DNA from: Anaerosalibacter sp. Marseille-P3206
GTDB taxonomy: Bacteria; Bacillota; Clostridia; Tissierellales; Sporanaerobacteraceae
Length of the DNA stretch: 64,000 nucleotides
Assembly (NCBI RefSeq): GCF_900155565.1
Contig: NZ_FUHM01000002.1
Location: 1,054,001-1,118,000 of the forward strand
Direction: 5' to 3'
How positions within the stretch are numbered: the first letter of the stretch is position 1; each line of letters begins with the position of its first letter. The translations under genes and the position numbers were made by a program. Positions 37,228-46,260 of the stretch are shown one piece after another. The notes below the pieces were generated by a model. The model saw nothing but the letters and a program-made list of their open reading frames with translations. It had not been told where the DNA came from and did no database searches.

Positions 37228-38643
37228 TTACTCAATAATTGGTTTTGATAATTCTTCTTTTACATTTTTCCCGTCAACAACTATCTTTTTATCATACTCC
37301 CTAGTCATTTTAAATACTAATGGACTAAGAGCTATAAGCCCTATTAAGTTTGGAGCTGCCATTAGTGCATTGAACATATCTGATATATTCCACACAGTTT
37401 CTAGGGAAGTAGTAGCTCCTATAAAAGTTAGAATAACCCAAACAATCTTATAGACATTTGCTGTTTTAAGTCCAGCTATATACTCTATACATTTTGAACC
37501 GTAATAATACCAACCCAAAATTGTAGAAAATGCAAAGAAAATCAATCCTATAGCTATTATATATCCACCTACTCCTGGAAGTAATTGATCAAAAGCTCCT
37601 GTTGTCAAAGTAGCTCCATTTAAATTTCCTTCTATAACCATAGCACCTGATTGATTGATTTTAACTAATCCAGATGTCAATATTACTAGAGCTGTCATAG
37701 TACAAATAATTATTGTATCAATAAATGCGCCAAGAGATCCTATAAGTCCTTCAGCTACTGGGTCCTCATTTTTTGAAGCTGCATGAGCTATTGGTGAACT
37801 CCCTAGACCAGCTTCATTTGAAAATACTCCCCTAGCAATACCAAATCTGATTACAGTGCCTAATAGTCCACCACCTACTGCTTTTGCTGTAAAAGCATTT
37901 TTAAATATCATTGAAAAAGCTGCAGGAATCATACTTGCATTAGCAAATATTGCTATTAATGCTCCACCAATATAAAGGAATGACATTGTTGGAACTACCT
38001 TTTCTGTTACATTTCCTATTTTTTTAATTCCACCTAATATTACTAAAGCTGTTAATATCGCTATGATAATACCAGTAATATAAGGACTTATTCCGAATGT
38101 AACTTTTACTGCCTCTGATATTGCATTTGCTTGCACCATGTTTCCTGTACCTAAAGAAGCTATCAATGCAAATAGTGCAAACAACCATCCAAGCCAATTA
38201 GCATTTACACCGTATAGATCTTTCATTCCCTTCCCTATATAATGCATAGGGCCACCAGACTTTTCTCCGTTTTCATTTGTAGTTCTGTACTTAATTGCAA
38301 GAAGAGCCTCTGCAAATTTTGTAGCCCCTCCTACTGCACCACTAATCCACATCCAAAATACAGCACCTGGTCCTCCCATAGCTATAGCAGAGGAAACTCC
38401 TACTATATTTCCCGTTCCAATTGTAGCTGCTAAACTCGTCATAAGCGCCTGAAATGAACTAATATCTCCATCATCATCTGAGTTTTTTGTAAACAATGAC
38501 TTTATAGCATATCCCATCTTTCTAAACTGAATAAATTTAGTTCCAAAACTTAAGTATATTCCAGTTCCAACTAACAGTGCCACAGTCACCGGCCCCCACA
38601 CTATTTTAGCACCCTTTGAAAATAACTCAGCAAAAAAGTCCAT
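37228..38643 (-). CDS. AGCS-family sodium:alanine/glutamine symporter
   Basis: The protein is about 471 aa with some eleven helices and AGCS hallmarks: GPVTVALLVGTGIYLSFGTKFIQ, then ALMTSLAATIGTGNIVGV, GGPGAVFWMWISG, and GIARGVFSNEAGLGSSPIAHAA. It imports a small neutral amino acid with sodium. The GlnK/GlnL-like two-component pair directly upstream controls a glutamine symporter of this family in Bacillus subtilis, so glutamine is a reasonable guess over alanine. I chose the ATG at 38643, preceded by GGGAGG. Confidence 0.92.
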   Translation of the reverse strand: MDFFAELFSKGAKIVWGPVTVALLVGTGIYLSFGTKFIQFRKMGYAIKSLFTKNSDDDGDISSFQALMTSLAATIGTGNIVGVSSAIAMGGPGAVFWMWISGAVGGATKFAEALLAIKYRTTNENGEKSGGPMHYIGKGMKDLYGVNANWLGWLFALFALIASLGTGNMVQANAISEAVKVTFGISPYITGIIIAILTALVILGGIKKIGNVTEKVVPTMSFLYIGGALIAIFANASMIPAAFSMIFKNAFTAKAVGGGLLGTVIRFGIARGVFSNEAGLGSSPIAHAASKNEDPVAEGLIGSLGAFIDTIIICTMTALVILTSGLVKINQSGAMVIEGNLNGATLTTGAFDQLLPGVGGYIIAIGLIFFAFSTILGWYYYGSKCIEYIAGLKTANVYKIVWVILTFIGATTSLETVWNISDMFNALMAAPNLIGLIALSPLVFKMTREYDKKIVVDGKNVKEELSKPIIE

Positions 38644-38734
38644 ATATATACCTCCCACTTTACTAGTTTAAATAAGTATAATATATAGACTTCAAAAAAC
38701 TTCAGAATAACTCACTAATATATTCTGAAAATTT

Positions 38735-39580
38735 TTAATTGTTTTTATTTTCACAATATGATATTAATCCAATTATGAACTTTTTCATATTAATCGAACC
38801 ACCTCTTAGGGATTTTCCTCTGATATAATCCATCTCTTTTCTAACTTGCTCAAAATTAAAAAGACTGCTTGAGTATTCTACAAAAACATCATTCATATAA
38901 TCTTCAATGCCGATGTTTGATATGTTTGACATAGCTATTGAAATAGTTCTTCTCATCCTCTGCTCCATAGATTTTGGGTTTTCCGAAAAGTTTTTGCACA
39001 ACTCTCTTATAGTTATTTCTGCTATATTTATATTATTATCTATTATATATTTACATAATTCTATCATATCAGTAGTTCCCTTTTCACCGGCAACTCCTAA
39101 CTTTATCAACACATTTTTGATACATTGTTCACAAAACTCATATCCTTTAGAACCGTCACATAAAGTTTGTTTACTTTCAAACAGTGATTGTATTTTTGCA
39201 ATTGTCCTATCTATTTCTATTCTTTCTTGAACCTTTTTAATGATAGATTCCACTTCTAAGGCATTTATAGGCTTGTATATATAATACTCTACCCCGTATT
39301 TATAAGCATTTCCCACCATATCCTTTGAGGAAACTTGAGATATCATTACAAACTCAATTTCAGGATATTTCTTTTTCAATTCTTTTACAATGGAAAGTCC
39401 ATCTTTTCCAGGCATCAGTAAATCTATTATTACTAAATCAGGTTGTATTCTCTTTATTTGCTCATATCCTTCATTACCATCTGTAGCTTTTCCAACTACA
39501 ATCCCTAAATTTCTGTCATCAATTATCTTTTTTAGAATTCTAATTACATTTACATCATCATCTAAAATAAAAATTTTCAT
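38735..39580 (-). CDS. GlnL/YcbB-like response regulator
   Basis: This 281-aa regulator has an N-terminal receiver domain (FILDDDVNV acidic pocket, phosphoacceptor Asp in LVIIDLLMPGKDG, switch Lys in YYIYKPI). The C-terminal helical region is of the YcbB type (FSENPKSMEQRMRRTISIAMSNI), likely binding DNA. Its start abuts the stop of the kinase gene. By analogy it would activate the neighbouring AGCS symporter gene. Confidence 0.88.
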   Translation of the reverse strand: MKIFILDDDVNVIRILKKIIDDRNLGIVVGKATDGNEGYEQIKRIQPDLVIIDLLMPGKDGLSIVKELKKKYPEIEFVMISQVSSKDMVGNAYKYGVEYYIYKPINALEVESIIKKVQERIEIDRTIAKIQSLFESKQTLCDGSKGYEFCEQCIKNVLIKLGVAGEKGTTDMIELCKYIIDNNINIAEITIRELCKNFSENPKSMEQRMRRTISIAMSNISNIGIEDYMNDVFVEYSSSLFNFEQVRKEMDYIRGKSLRGGSINMKKFIIGLISYCENKNN

Positions 39581-40843
39581 CTAACTACCCTCCAATTCCA
39601 CTATAGGAATAGTTATTTCAAAAGTAGTTCCCTTATCTTTTTCAGAGTGTACTTCTAAATCTCCTTTTAGATGAACTTCAACTATGTTTTTTACAAGGCT
39701 TAATCCTAATCCTCTATTTATTTCTCCAGTGGTATAGTCTATCTTTGTTGAATATCCAGGTGAAAAAATATGCGCCAATTCTTCTTTATTTATTCCACAA
39801 CCATTGTCCTTTATTATAAATATGTGTTCTTTGTCATTCATTTTGTGAATAAACACTATTTTCCCTTTATTTTCGATAGACTCTATTGAATTGACTATCA
39901 TATTTCTAAATACAGACATTAAATAATAATGCTTTTTAAAGAAAAAATCCTTTCCCAGATGAAAATCAAGTACAATATCTTTTTCTATTCGTCGTATTTC
40001 TGCATCCATTGTTTCTTTTAGTATTAAGAGAAGTTCATGAAAATACATTCCACTATCATCTGTCCTATTAGCTAATATTTCCTTTATGCCTCTTGCCACA
40101 AGAGAGTATTCTTTTTTTATATCATGTACATCTCTAGATATTTCTAAGGCTCTATTCCCCCAACTTTCTCTATCTTCTTCATTTAGAATTTTAGTGAAAA
40201 GTTGATAGGCATCAGACATAACTTTTTCAATGCTATCCATGTTTTTCTCCATCCAATAGACTTCTGTTTTTAATCCAGAAGTTAGCCAAAGAAGTTTTTT
40301 ATATCTTTCCTCATGCTCAGCCTTTATCAAAAACATCCTATAGTATTTGAATCCTATGATTATAAGCACAGCTAAAGAAGCTCTAATGAAAGCTACTACA
40401 AGTAAGGATTTCAATATACTTAAATCACTTATAAAGAAGTCCTTCCCTATACGAATGTAAACTTCAACAAAATTACTTAATAGATCACATCCTAATGCTA
40501 TAAAAAACAACTTGTTTATTGTTATAGTTTTAAATAGTTTTAATAATAAATAAAAAATAACTCCATATATTATATAAAATATAGCTTCAGGAAAGAATGC
40601 AACAATAGACTGAGTAAATGTTCCTCCACCGATTAAACAAAACAATATTCTGAAAATAAATAGGACTATTCCTGATGAAATACCTAGAAGCATGGGATTT
40701 AGTTCAATATACATATACAAGAACACAGGAAATAGTACTCCTGCAAAGGAGAATTTGAAGTTTGATATATGATAACTTATATAAAGCTGAGAAGATAGTC
40801 CTATAAGGATTGTTGCAAATAGATATTTTTTCTTTTTATCCAT
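39581..40843 (-). CDS. GlnK/YcbA-like sensor histidine kinase
   Basis: The protein is about 420 aa with an N-terminal membrane domain of six helices. A cytoplasmic linker has the likely phosphorylated His in SRDVHDIKKEYSLVARGI. The GHKL ATPase motifs are FRNMIVNSIESIE (N box), IKDNGCGI (G1) and GLGLSLVKNIVEVH (G2). The arrangement is that of B. subtilis GlnK. The start is an ATG at 40843, five bases after AGGTGG and ATATG. It is the first gene of the kinase-regulator pair. Confidence 0.87.
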   Translation of the reverse strand: MDKKKKYLFATILIGLSSQLYISYHISNFKFSFAGVLFPVFLYMYIELNPMLLGISSGIVLFIFRILFCLIGGGTFTQSIVAFFPEAIFYIIYGVIFYLLLKLFKTITINKLFFIALGCDLLSNFVEVYIRIGKDFFISDLSILKSLLVVAFIRASLAVLIIIGFKYYRMFLIKAEHEERYKKLLWLTSGLKTEVYWMEKNMDSIEKVMSDAYQLFTKILNEEDRESWGNRALEISRDVHDIKKEYSLVARGIKEILANRTDDSGMYFHELLLILKETMDAEIRRIEKDIVLDFHLGKDFFFKKHYYLMSVFRNMIVNSIESIENKGKIVFIHKMNDKEHIFIIKDNGCGINKEELAHIFSPGYSTKIDYTTGEINRGLGLSLVKNIVEVHLKGDLEVHSEKDKGTTFEITIPIVELEGS

Positions 40844-40941
40844 CATATCCACCTCAGTCTTCCCAAATTCATTTGTTATAGTTAATTATACCACTCTATT
40901 GCATACATGTGAATTAATGTTATTTATTTAACAGAAACTAA

Positions 40942-40966
40942 AAGCCAAGGAAAATTTCCTTGGCTT
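40942..40966 (-). terminator. Terminator after the gamma-lyase gene
   Basis: AAGCCAAGGAAA pairs with TTTCCTTGGCTT as a perfect 12-bp stem. Confidence 0.8.
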
Positions 40967-40974
40967 CTTAATAA

Positions 40975-42174
40975 CTATTTTATACTGTCTAATGCTTGTT
41001 TTAAATCAGCAATTATATCTTCTGGTGTTTCTAGTCCTATAGACAATCTTATAAGTCCATCTGTGATACCAGCTGCTTCTCTTTCTTCTTCAGTATATGG
41101 TGAATGAGTCATACTAGCTGGGTGTTGAATAAGTGTTTCTGTATCTCCTAAGCTAACAGCTAGTGAACAAAGTTTAACACTATTCATTACTTTCTTACCT
41201 TCTTCTAAGCCACCTTTTATCTCAAAGGAAATAATAGCTCCAGGAAGTTTCATTTGTTTTTTAGCTAGTTCATATTGTGGAAAACTTTTTAAACCTGGAT
41301 AGTATACCTTATCAACTGCTGGATGACTTTCAAGGAACTCAGCTACTTTTTGTGCATTTTCACAGTGACGATCCATTCTTATTTCCAAAGTCTTAGCACC
41401 CCTGTTAATTAAAAATGCATCAAAAGGACTTAAACTTGCTCCTGTCATATCTTTAACGCCAAATAATCTAACTTCATCTATAAATTCCTTATCTCCTACT
41501 ACAAATCCTGCTATTACATCGCCATGACCATTTAAGTATTTTGTAGCAGAATGAACTACCACATCAGCTCCTAGTTCCAATGGTCTCTGAATATAAGGAG
41601 TACAGAATGTATTATCTACTACAACAATACAGCCTTCAACTTCATGAGCAATATTTGAAATAGCTTCAATATCTGCAATGTCAAGGGTTGGATTGGCTGG
41701 TGTTTCTAAGTATACAACTCTAGTATTGTCCCTCATAGCTTTTCTTACATTTTCAGGATCAGTTGTGTCTACAAAAGTTACATCTACCCCATATCTAGTT
41801 AATCCATGGTTTAGAAAAGCAAAAGTACAACCATATAGAGTTTCAGCAGCAACTACATGATCTCCAGCTTTTAAAGCTGTCCATAAACATGAAGTAATAG
41901 CGCCTATACCTGAAGCCATTGACATACATGCTTCAGCATTTTCTAAAATAGCTATCTTTTCTTCTAACTGGGTATTAGTAGGGTTTCCCAATCTAGTATA
42001 GATATATCCTTCTTCTTCTAGTGCAAATCTCCTTCCACCTTGTTCAGCTGAATCAAAAACAAATGTTGATGTTTGATAGATAGGAGTAGCAAGAGAACCT
42101 ACTTCATTTTTCTCATACCCTCCATGAATAGCTTTTGTAGCAAATCCCATACTTTTCATTTCACTCTTGTCCAT
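40975..42174 (-). CDS. megL: Methionine gamma-lyase
   Basis: This 399-aa PLP enzyme belongs to the Cys/Met metabolism family: [38 protein letters not shown], and the PLP lysine in [12 protein letters not shown]. The Cys in [11 protein letters not shown] is at the position that distinguishes methionine gamma-lyase from cystathionine synthase and lyase. It degrades methionine to methanethiol, 2-oxobutyrate and ammonia, which suits amino-acid fermentation. GGAGGT lies six bases before the ATG. Confidence 0.9.
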   Translation of the reverse strand: MDKSEMKSMGFATKAIHGGYEKNEVGSLATPIYQTSTFVFDSAEQGGRRFALEEEGYIYTRLGNPTNTQLEEKIAILENAEACMSMASGIGAITSCLWTALKAGDHVVAAETLYGCTFAFLNHGLTRYGVDVTFVDTTDPENVRKAMRDNTRVVYLETPANPTLDIADIEAISNIAHEVEGCIVVVDNTFCTPYIQRPLELGADVVVHSATKYLNGHGDVIAGFVVGDKEFIDEVRLFGVKDMTGASLSPFDAFLINRGAKTLEIRMDRHCENAQKVAEFLESHPAVDKVYYPGLKSFPQYELAKKQMKLPGAIISFEIKGGLEEGKKVMNSVKLCSLAVSLGDTETLIQHPASMTHSPYTEEEREAAGITDGLIRLSIGLETPEDIIADLKQALDSIK

Positions 42175-42196
42175 TTCAATACCTCCATTTATTAAA

Positions 42197-43078
42197 TTAA
42201 GCTTTCTTTAGAAAGCTCCATTTCGTCTCAGTAGTAATGATTGACAACAGTATTGCAATACATCCTATTAAAAATTTAATGGTAAATGGTTCTTTGAGTA
42301 CTATAAATGAAAATAAACTGCCAAAAACTGATTCCATGCTAAGAATAATTGCTGTTTTAGTAGATGAAGTATGTTTTTGTGCTAAATTTTGAAGTAAAAA
42401 AGCAACTGTTGTGCTAAAAACAGCTAAATAAACAATTGGAATAGCCATTTCTTTTGTTATTACTGTTGGCATCGGTTCAAATATTGGGGCAAATATACAT
42501 GATAATATAAAAGTCCACATAATTTGAAAAAATGCTAATATTATTGGATCATGCTCTTGTGCATAATAACCAATAGCAACAATGTGAGCTGCATAAAATA
42601 CTGCACATAGTAATGTTAATGAATCGCCAAAACCTATCTTAAAACCACTTTCAACACTTAATATTCCTATTCCTGTGAAACATAATATTGCACCTAAAAC
42701 GTCATAATTATCAGGCTTCTTTTTAGAAACTGCCCAATATAAGAAAGGTACCATTACTACATTTGTTCCTGTGATGAAAGCTTGTTTACTTGCAGTTGTA
42801 AATTGAAGAGCAAAAGTTTGAACTGAAAATCCTAAGAATAGAAAAATACCTATTACAATGCCAGCTTTAAAATCTCCTATAGTAGTTTTCTTTATTCTCT
42901 TCCTAAAAACCAAACCTAAAAGTATAGTGGAAATACCAAATCTAAAAACTAGCATATACAGAGGAGTAATATGATCTAGTCCGCTTTTAGTAGCTACAAA
43001 TCCACTTCCCCATATTATTGCCACTAATAATAGTGATAAATCTGCTCGCAATGAATTATTATTTAATTTTTGGTTCAT
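42197..43078 (-). CDS. EamA/DMT-superfamily transporter
   Basis: This 293-aa protein has ten helices and two EamA repeats ([26 protein letters not shown] opening the first; [19 protein letters not shown] in the second). It is a probable metabolite exporter. It lies 22 bp upstream of the gamma-lyase gene on the same strand, so it may export a product of sulfur amino-acid breakdown. That substrate is inference. Confidence 0.87.
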   Translation of the reverse strand: MNQKLNNNSLRADLSLLLVAIIWGSGFVATKSGLDHITPLYMLVFRFGISTILLGLVFRKRIKKTTIGDFKAGIVIGIFLFLGFSVQTFALQFTTASKQAFITGTNVVMVPFLYWAVSKKKPDNYDVLGAILCFTGIGILSVESGFKIGFGDSLTLLCAVFYAAHIVAIGYYAQEHDPIILAFFQIMWTFILSCIFAPIFEPMPTVITKEMAIPIVYLAVFSTTVAFLLQNLAQKHTSSTKTAIILSMESVFGSLFSFIVLKEPFTIKFLIGCIAILLSIITTETKWSFLKKA

Positions 43079-43150
43079 CAGACCCCTCCTTTAATCTTAT
43101 AGCTTAATTATATTATAAATTCTATCTTTTAACAAAGGTTTTATTAATTT

Positions 43151-43567
43151 TTATTCTACTTCCCAATTGATATTAAAACTACCTTTTGTGTCTTCTCCAA
43201 TGACCTTTACTGTATATTTTCCCGATTTTGTTATCTCTACGACTTCATCCTTTTTATCTGTTTCAAATTCTATAATTGTCTTACCTTCTGAATCTAATAG
43301 CACAATTGACAAATTTCCATCTTTGACTATACTTTCATAATGAAAAATAGCCACATCTCCTTCATTAAATTTAATTTTCTTGGTTAAGCTCCCTGAAAAC
43401 TTAGTATATTTAGCACCAATATTATCAGAACCACTATGTTCAATCCAACCTATTTGTACCCCTGAACGTGTAGTAGGATTAAAACCAATATCATATTTAC
43501 TATTTATCTTTAGAAAAACAATGCTTCCAATAATAATTAATATAGCAATAATAATGTTCTTTTTCAT
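43151..43567 (-). CDS. Small membrane-anchored protein in ABC operon
   Basis: This 138-aa protein has an N-terminal anchor (NIIIAILIIIGSIVFLKI) and an extracytoplasmic beta-rich domain (FSGSLTKKIKFNEGDVAIFHYES, KSGKYTVKVIGEDTKGSFNINWEVE). I recognise no family. It starts one base after the permease gene, so it is the last gene of the GntR-ABC operon and perhaps an accessory component. Confidence 0.7.
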   Translation of the reverse strand: MKKNIIIAILIIIGSIVFLKINSKYDIGFNPTTRSGVQIGWIEHSGSDNIGAKYTKFSGSLTKKIKFNEGDVAIFHYESIVKDGNLSIVLLDSEGKTIIEFETDKKDEVVEITKSGKYTVKVIGEDTKGSFNINWEVE

Positions 43568-43568
43568 A

Positions 43569-44225
43569 TCAAAACTCCCTTGTCATATATAGTTTTTTAG
43601 ATATCTGAAGTGAAATAAAATACATTAATATAGTAAATATAAATATTAGCAAACTAATTTGTTTTAAACTTAAACTTGCCAACTTAGTTATTAAATCCTT
43701 TTTGATAAATCTTTTACCTATTTTCCCTAATATAGTTGGCCCAATAAAGATAAGGATAAGTAATATTGAATTGAACATTCTTAAATCACCTAATTTAAAA
43801 TAGAAAGGATAATATATAGAGTAAAATACTAATAATACACTCATAGCTACTACAATATCCCATATGCCTACAGGCCTACCATCTGGCGTTAACCCTAATC
43901 CTTTAATTATATTTGTAAATAGAAATGTAAAAATACAACTGATAAGTATGAATATTATCAAAGTAAGATATTTACCTCTTACAATATCTACTTTATCAAT
44001 AGGTAAACTATTTAGAACTACTTCACTTTTATTCTTGTCATCATATCCATTAGAATAAATTACAGAAACAAATACAAAATTAATGATTCCTAATATATAC
44101 ATTATATTTACAGGAAAATCAATGGGTACATTCATTCCCATTACAGAAATAAACAATGCATAAACTACTGCAAAAATATTTATTGCAATAGATATTTTTA
44201 AATCCTTCTTAACCAAATTAAACAT
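43569..44225 (-). CDS. ABC-2 type permease
   Basis: This 218-aa protein has six hydrophobic helices (AINIFAVVYALFISVMG, FIFTILMYFISL) and an EVVLNSLPIDKVDIVRGKYL segment, the short motif seen in small ABC-2 permeases of the YtrC type. It forms an exporter with the neighbouring permease and ATPase. The gap to the upstream permease holds a copy of a palindromic repeat arm. Confidence 0.82.
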   Translation of the reverse strand: MFNLVKKDLKISIAINIFAVVYALFISVMGMNVPIDFPVNIMYILGIINFVFVSVIYSNGYDDKNKSEVVLNSLPIDKVDIVRGKYLTLIIFILISCIFTFLFTNIIKGLGLTPDGRPVGIWDIVVAMSVLLVFYSIYYPFYFKLGDLRMFNSILLILIFIGPTILGKIGKRFIKKDLITKLASLSLKQISLLIFIFTILMYFISLQISKKLYMTREF

Positions 44226-44243
44226 AATATCACCTCTATTTTT

Positions 44244-44274
44244 AGGGACAATGAACCTGTCCCCTTGTCCTTAT
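44244..44274. repeat. Copy of an intergenic palindrome arm
   Basis: AATGAACCTGTCCCCTTGTCC resembles the arm GTGAACCTGTCCCCATGTCC at 47998-48017. It sits between two permease genes of one operon. Confidence 0.6.
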
Positions 44275-44909
44275 AAGTCTCTAGTTTGGTAAAGCTTCAT
44301 TGATAATAGTAATGATAGTAGATATAAGACTATGGATATTGGTAAAATGTATTTACTAATAGTAGGCATATTTATATTACTTATCAAAGATTCCTCTCCT
44401 AAGTTTGCAACATTTATCATGATGATAAAAAAAGACATAAATATTATCATATGCATTATTTGAGCTATTTTAGGTTCAAATCTAAAATATGCTGGATATA
44501 TAATTGATGTAGACATAAGTATTACAGGTATGGCTGATTTTATCATTTCTAAATTGAAATAATCCACATTTATTATTCCTAAAATATTAATTATCCACAA
44601 ATAGACCCCAGCATACACAATTGTTATCAAAAAATACACAAATGTTAATAAATACTTATATAAAACCATCTTTTTTCTACTAATAGGTAGAGAATGTATC
44701 ATATAACTAGTTTTATTCGTAACATCGTAGCTAAATGGTGTTATAGCCATAAGATAAGTATAAGTATACAATATGATAAAGTATGGCAACTGTGGATCAT
44801 AGGATTCTACTACAAAAAGTAGAAAAGGTATATATAATAGAAAAAATAATCTATTTCTCTTATCTGCAATCATCAAAGTTAAATCTCTTTTCAGCATCCC
44901 TAACATCAC
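44271..44909 (-). CDS. ABC-2 type permease
   Basis: This 212-aa paralogue of the following permease has the same MIHSLPISRKKMVLYKYLLT motif and six helices. It lies one base after the ATPase gene. The two permeases probably form a heterodimer. Confidence 0.82.
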   Translation of the reverse strand: MMLGMLKRDLTLMIADKRNRLFFLLYIPFLLFVVESYDPQLPYFIILYTYTYLMAITPFSYDVTNKTSYMIHSLPISRKKMVLYKYLLTFVYFLITIVYAGVYLWIINILGIINVDYFNLEMIKSAIPVILMSTSIIYPAYFRFEPKIAQIMHMIIFMSFFIIMINVANLGEESLISNINMPTISKYILPISIVLYLLSLLLSMKLYQTRDL

Positions 44910-44910
44910 T

Positions 44911-45765
44911 CTACCCCCTTACCGTATAGACCATTATATCTTCAAGAGTTGCCCTTTCAATGAGCACTTCTCCTCCAAATATTCTCTTTACATTATTACC
45001 ATCATCTGTTAATCCTTCAAATCCTACATTAGTCTCTCTAAGTCCAATAAATTCCTTCCTTGTTTCACTATCAAGTAAATTCAATCCACCTTTGACTACT
45101 TTGTACTTTTCTAATACTTCATCCTTAGTTTTTGAAAAAACTATGCTTCCATTATTAATGAATGTAATATAATCTGCTATCTTCTCTAGATCAGTAGTTA
45201 TATGTGTTGAAAAGAAGATGCTCTTTGACTCATCTTGAATTACATTATAAAGAATATCTAATATTTCTCTTCTAAACACTGGATCTAATCCTGATGTAGG
45301 TTCATCCATTATGATTAAATCTGCATTGTGAGAAAGTGCTACTGCTAGAGAAAACTTCATCTTCATTCCCTTTGAAAGAGTCTTGATTTTGGCCTTAGAA
45401 TCTAAATTAAATTCATTGATGTAGTAGTTAAAGGTACTATCATCCCAATTGGAATAAAAACTTGCTACTATGCTTTTCATCTGTGCAATTGTCAAATCTT
45501 CATAATAGTAGTTTTCATCATATACAAATCCGATTCTATTCTTTATCTCCTTTTCATGTTTCTTGTAGTCTAGTCCAAACACCTTTATCTCTCCACTATC
45601 AGAGTTCATCAAATTCATTATTAGTTTAATAGTAGTACTCTTACCAGCTCCATTAGGTCCTATAAACCCCATAATATATCCTGGCTCTAATTTGAAACTG
45701 ATATCATTTAGTGTGAATTTTTTAAATTCTTTTCTCAAATTATTTACTTCTAAAATATAGTCCAT
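44911..45765 (-). CDS. ABC exporter ATP-binding protein
   Basis: This 284-aa protein has Walker A GPNGAGKST, signature LSKGMKMK, Walker B LIIMDEPTSGLDP and the H-loop STHITTD. It energises the two ABC-2 permeases. This GntR-ATPase-permease layout is that of YtrA-type operons, often induced by cell-wall-active agents in Bacillus and relatives; the trigger here is not known. Confidence 0.9.
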   Translation of the reverse strand: MDYILEVNNLRKEFKKFTLNDISFKLEPGYIMGFIGPNGAGKSTTIKLIMNLMNSDSGEIKVFGLDYKKHEKEIKNRIGFVYDENYYYEDLTIAQMKSIVASFYSNWDDSTFNYYINEFNLDSKAKIKTLSKGMKMKFSLAVALSHNADLIIMDEPTSGLDPVFRREILDILYNVIQDESKSIFFSTHITTDLEKIADYITFINNGSIVFSKTKDEVLEKYKVVKGGLNLLDSETRKEFIGLRETNVGFEGLTDDGNNVKRIFGGEVLIERATLEDIMVYTVRG

Positions 45766-45767
45766 GT

Positions 45768-46142
45768 TTAAACCTCCTCAAACAAAATTCTTAGCATTTC
45801 ACTTACTTCACTATAAGAGAGTCCTAATATATTGCTTTCCTTGACCACTTCTTGCAGTTTTTCTTCTATTATTTTCAATTTCATTTCTCTCATCAGTTCT
45901 TTGTTTTGACTGGCAACAAAGGAGCCTTTCCCTTGAACTGATTCAATAAATCCTTCCCTTTCCAATTCATCATAAGCCCTCTTTGTAGTTATGACACTTA
46001 TTTGAAGATCCTTTGCAAGTCCCCTTATAGAAGGAAGCATATCCCCTTCTATTAAATCTCCCTTAAGTATCATAGCTTTTATTTGACTAGATATTTGCTC
46101 ATATATAGGCTCATTTGAGGAATTCGAAATCAAAATATTCAT
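45768..46142 (-). CDS. GntR-family (YtrA-type) repressor
   Basis: The protein is about 124 aa and has the GntR winged helix (SNEPIYEQISSQIKAMILKGDLIEGDMLPSIRGLAKDLQISVITTKRAYDELEREGFI), with a short YtrA-like C-terminus of about 45 residues. It should repress its own ABC operon through the inverted repeat at 46167-46213. I chose the ATG at 46142 because GGGGAG abuts the other in-frame ATG at 46148. Confidence 0.9.
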   Translation of the reverse strand: MNILISNSSNEPIYEQISSQIKAMILKGDLIEGDMLPSIRGLAKDLQISVITTKRAYDELEREGFIESVQGKGSFVASQNKELMREMKLKIIEEKLQEVVKESNILGLSYSEVSEMLRILFEEV

Positions 46143-46166
46143 TTCCATCTCCCCTATTCTAATTCA

Positions 46167-46213
46167 ACTGTGTATATACTGTTTATGTAGTTTATATACA
46201 GTATATACACAGT
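46167..46213. promoter_or_regulatory. Inverted-repeat operator of the GntR operon
   Basis: ACTGTGTATATACTGT (46167-46182) has a perfect 16-nt complement at 46198-46213 across a 15-bp spacer, 25 bp before the repressor start codon. This is the likely binding site for the YtrA-type dimer. Confidence 0.8.
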
Positions 46214-46260
46214 AATTATATTTGTCAACACTTTTTTTCGCGGGACATGGGGACAGGTTC

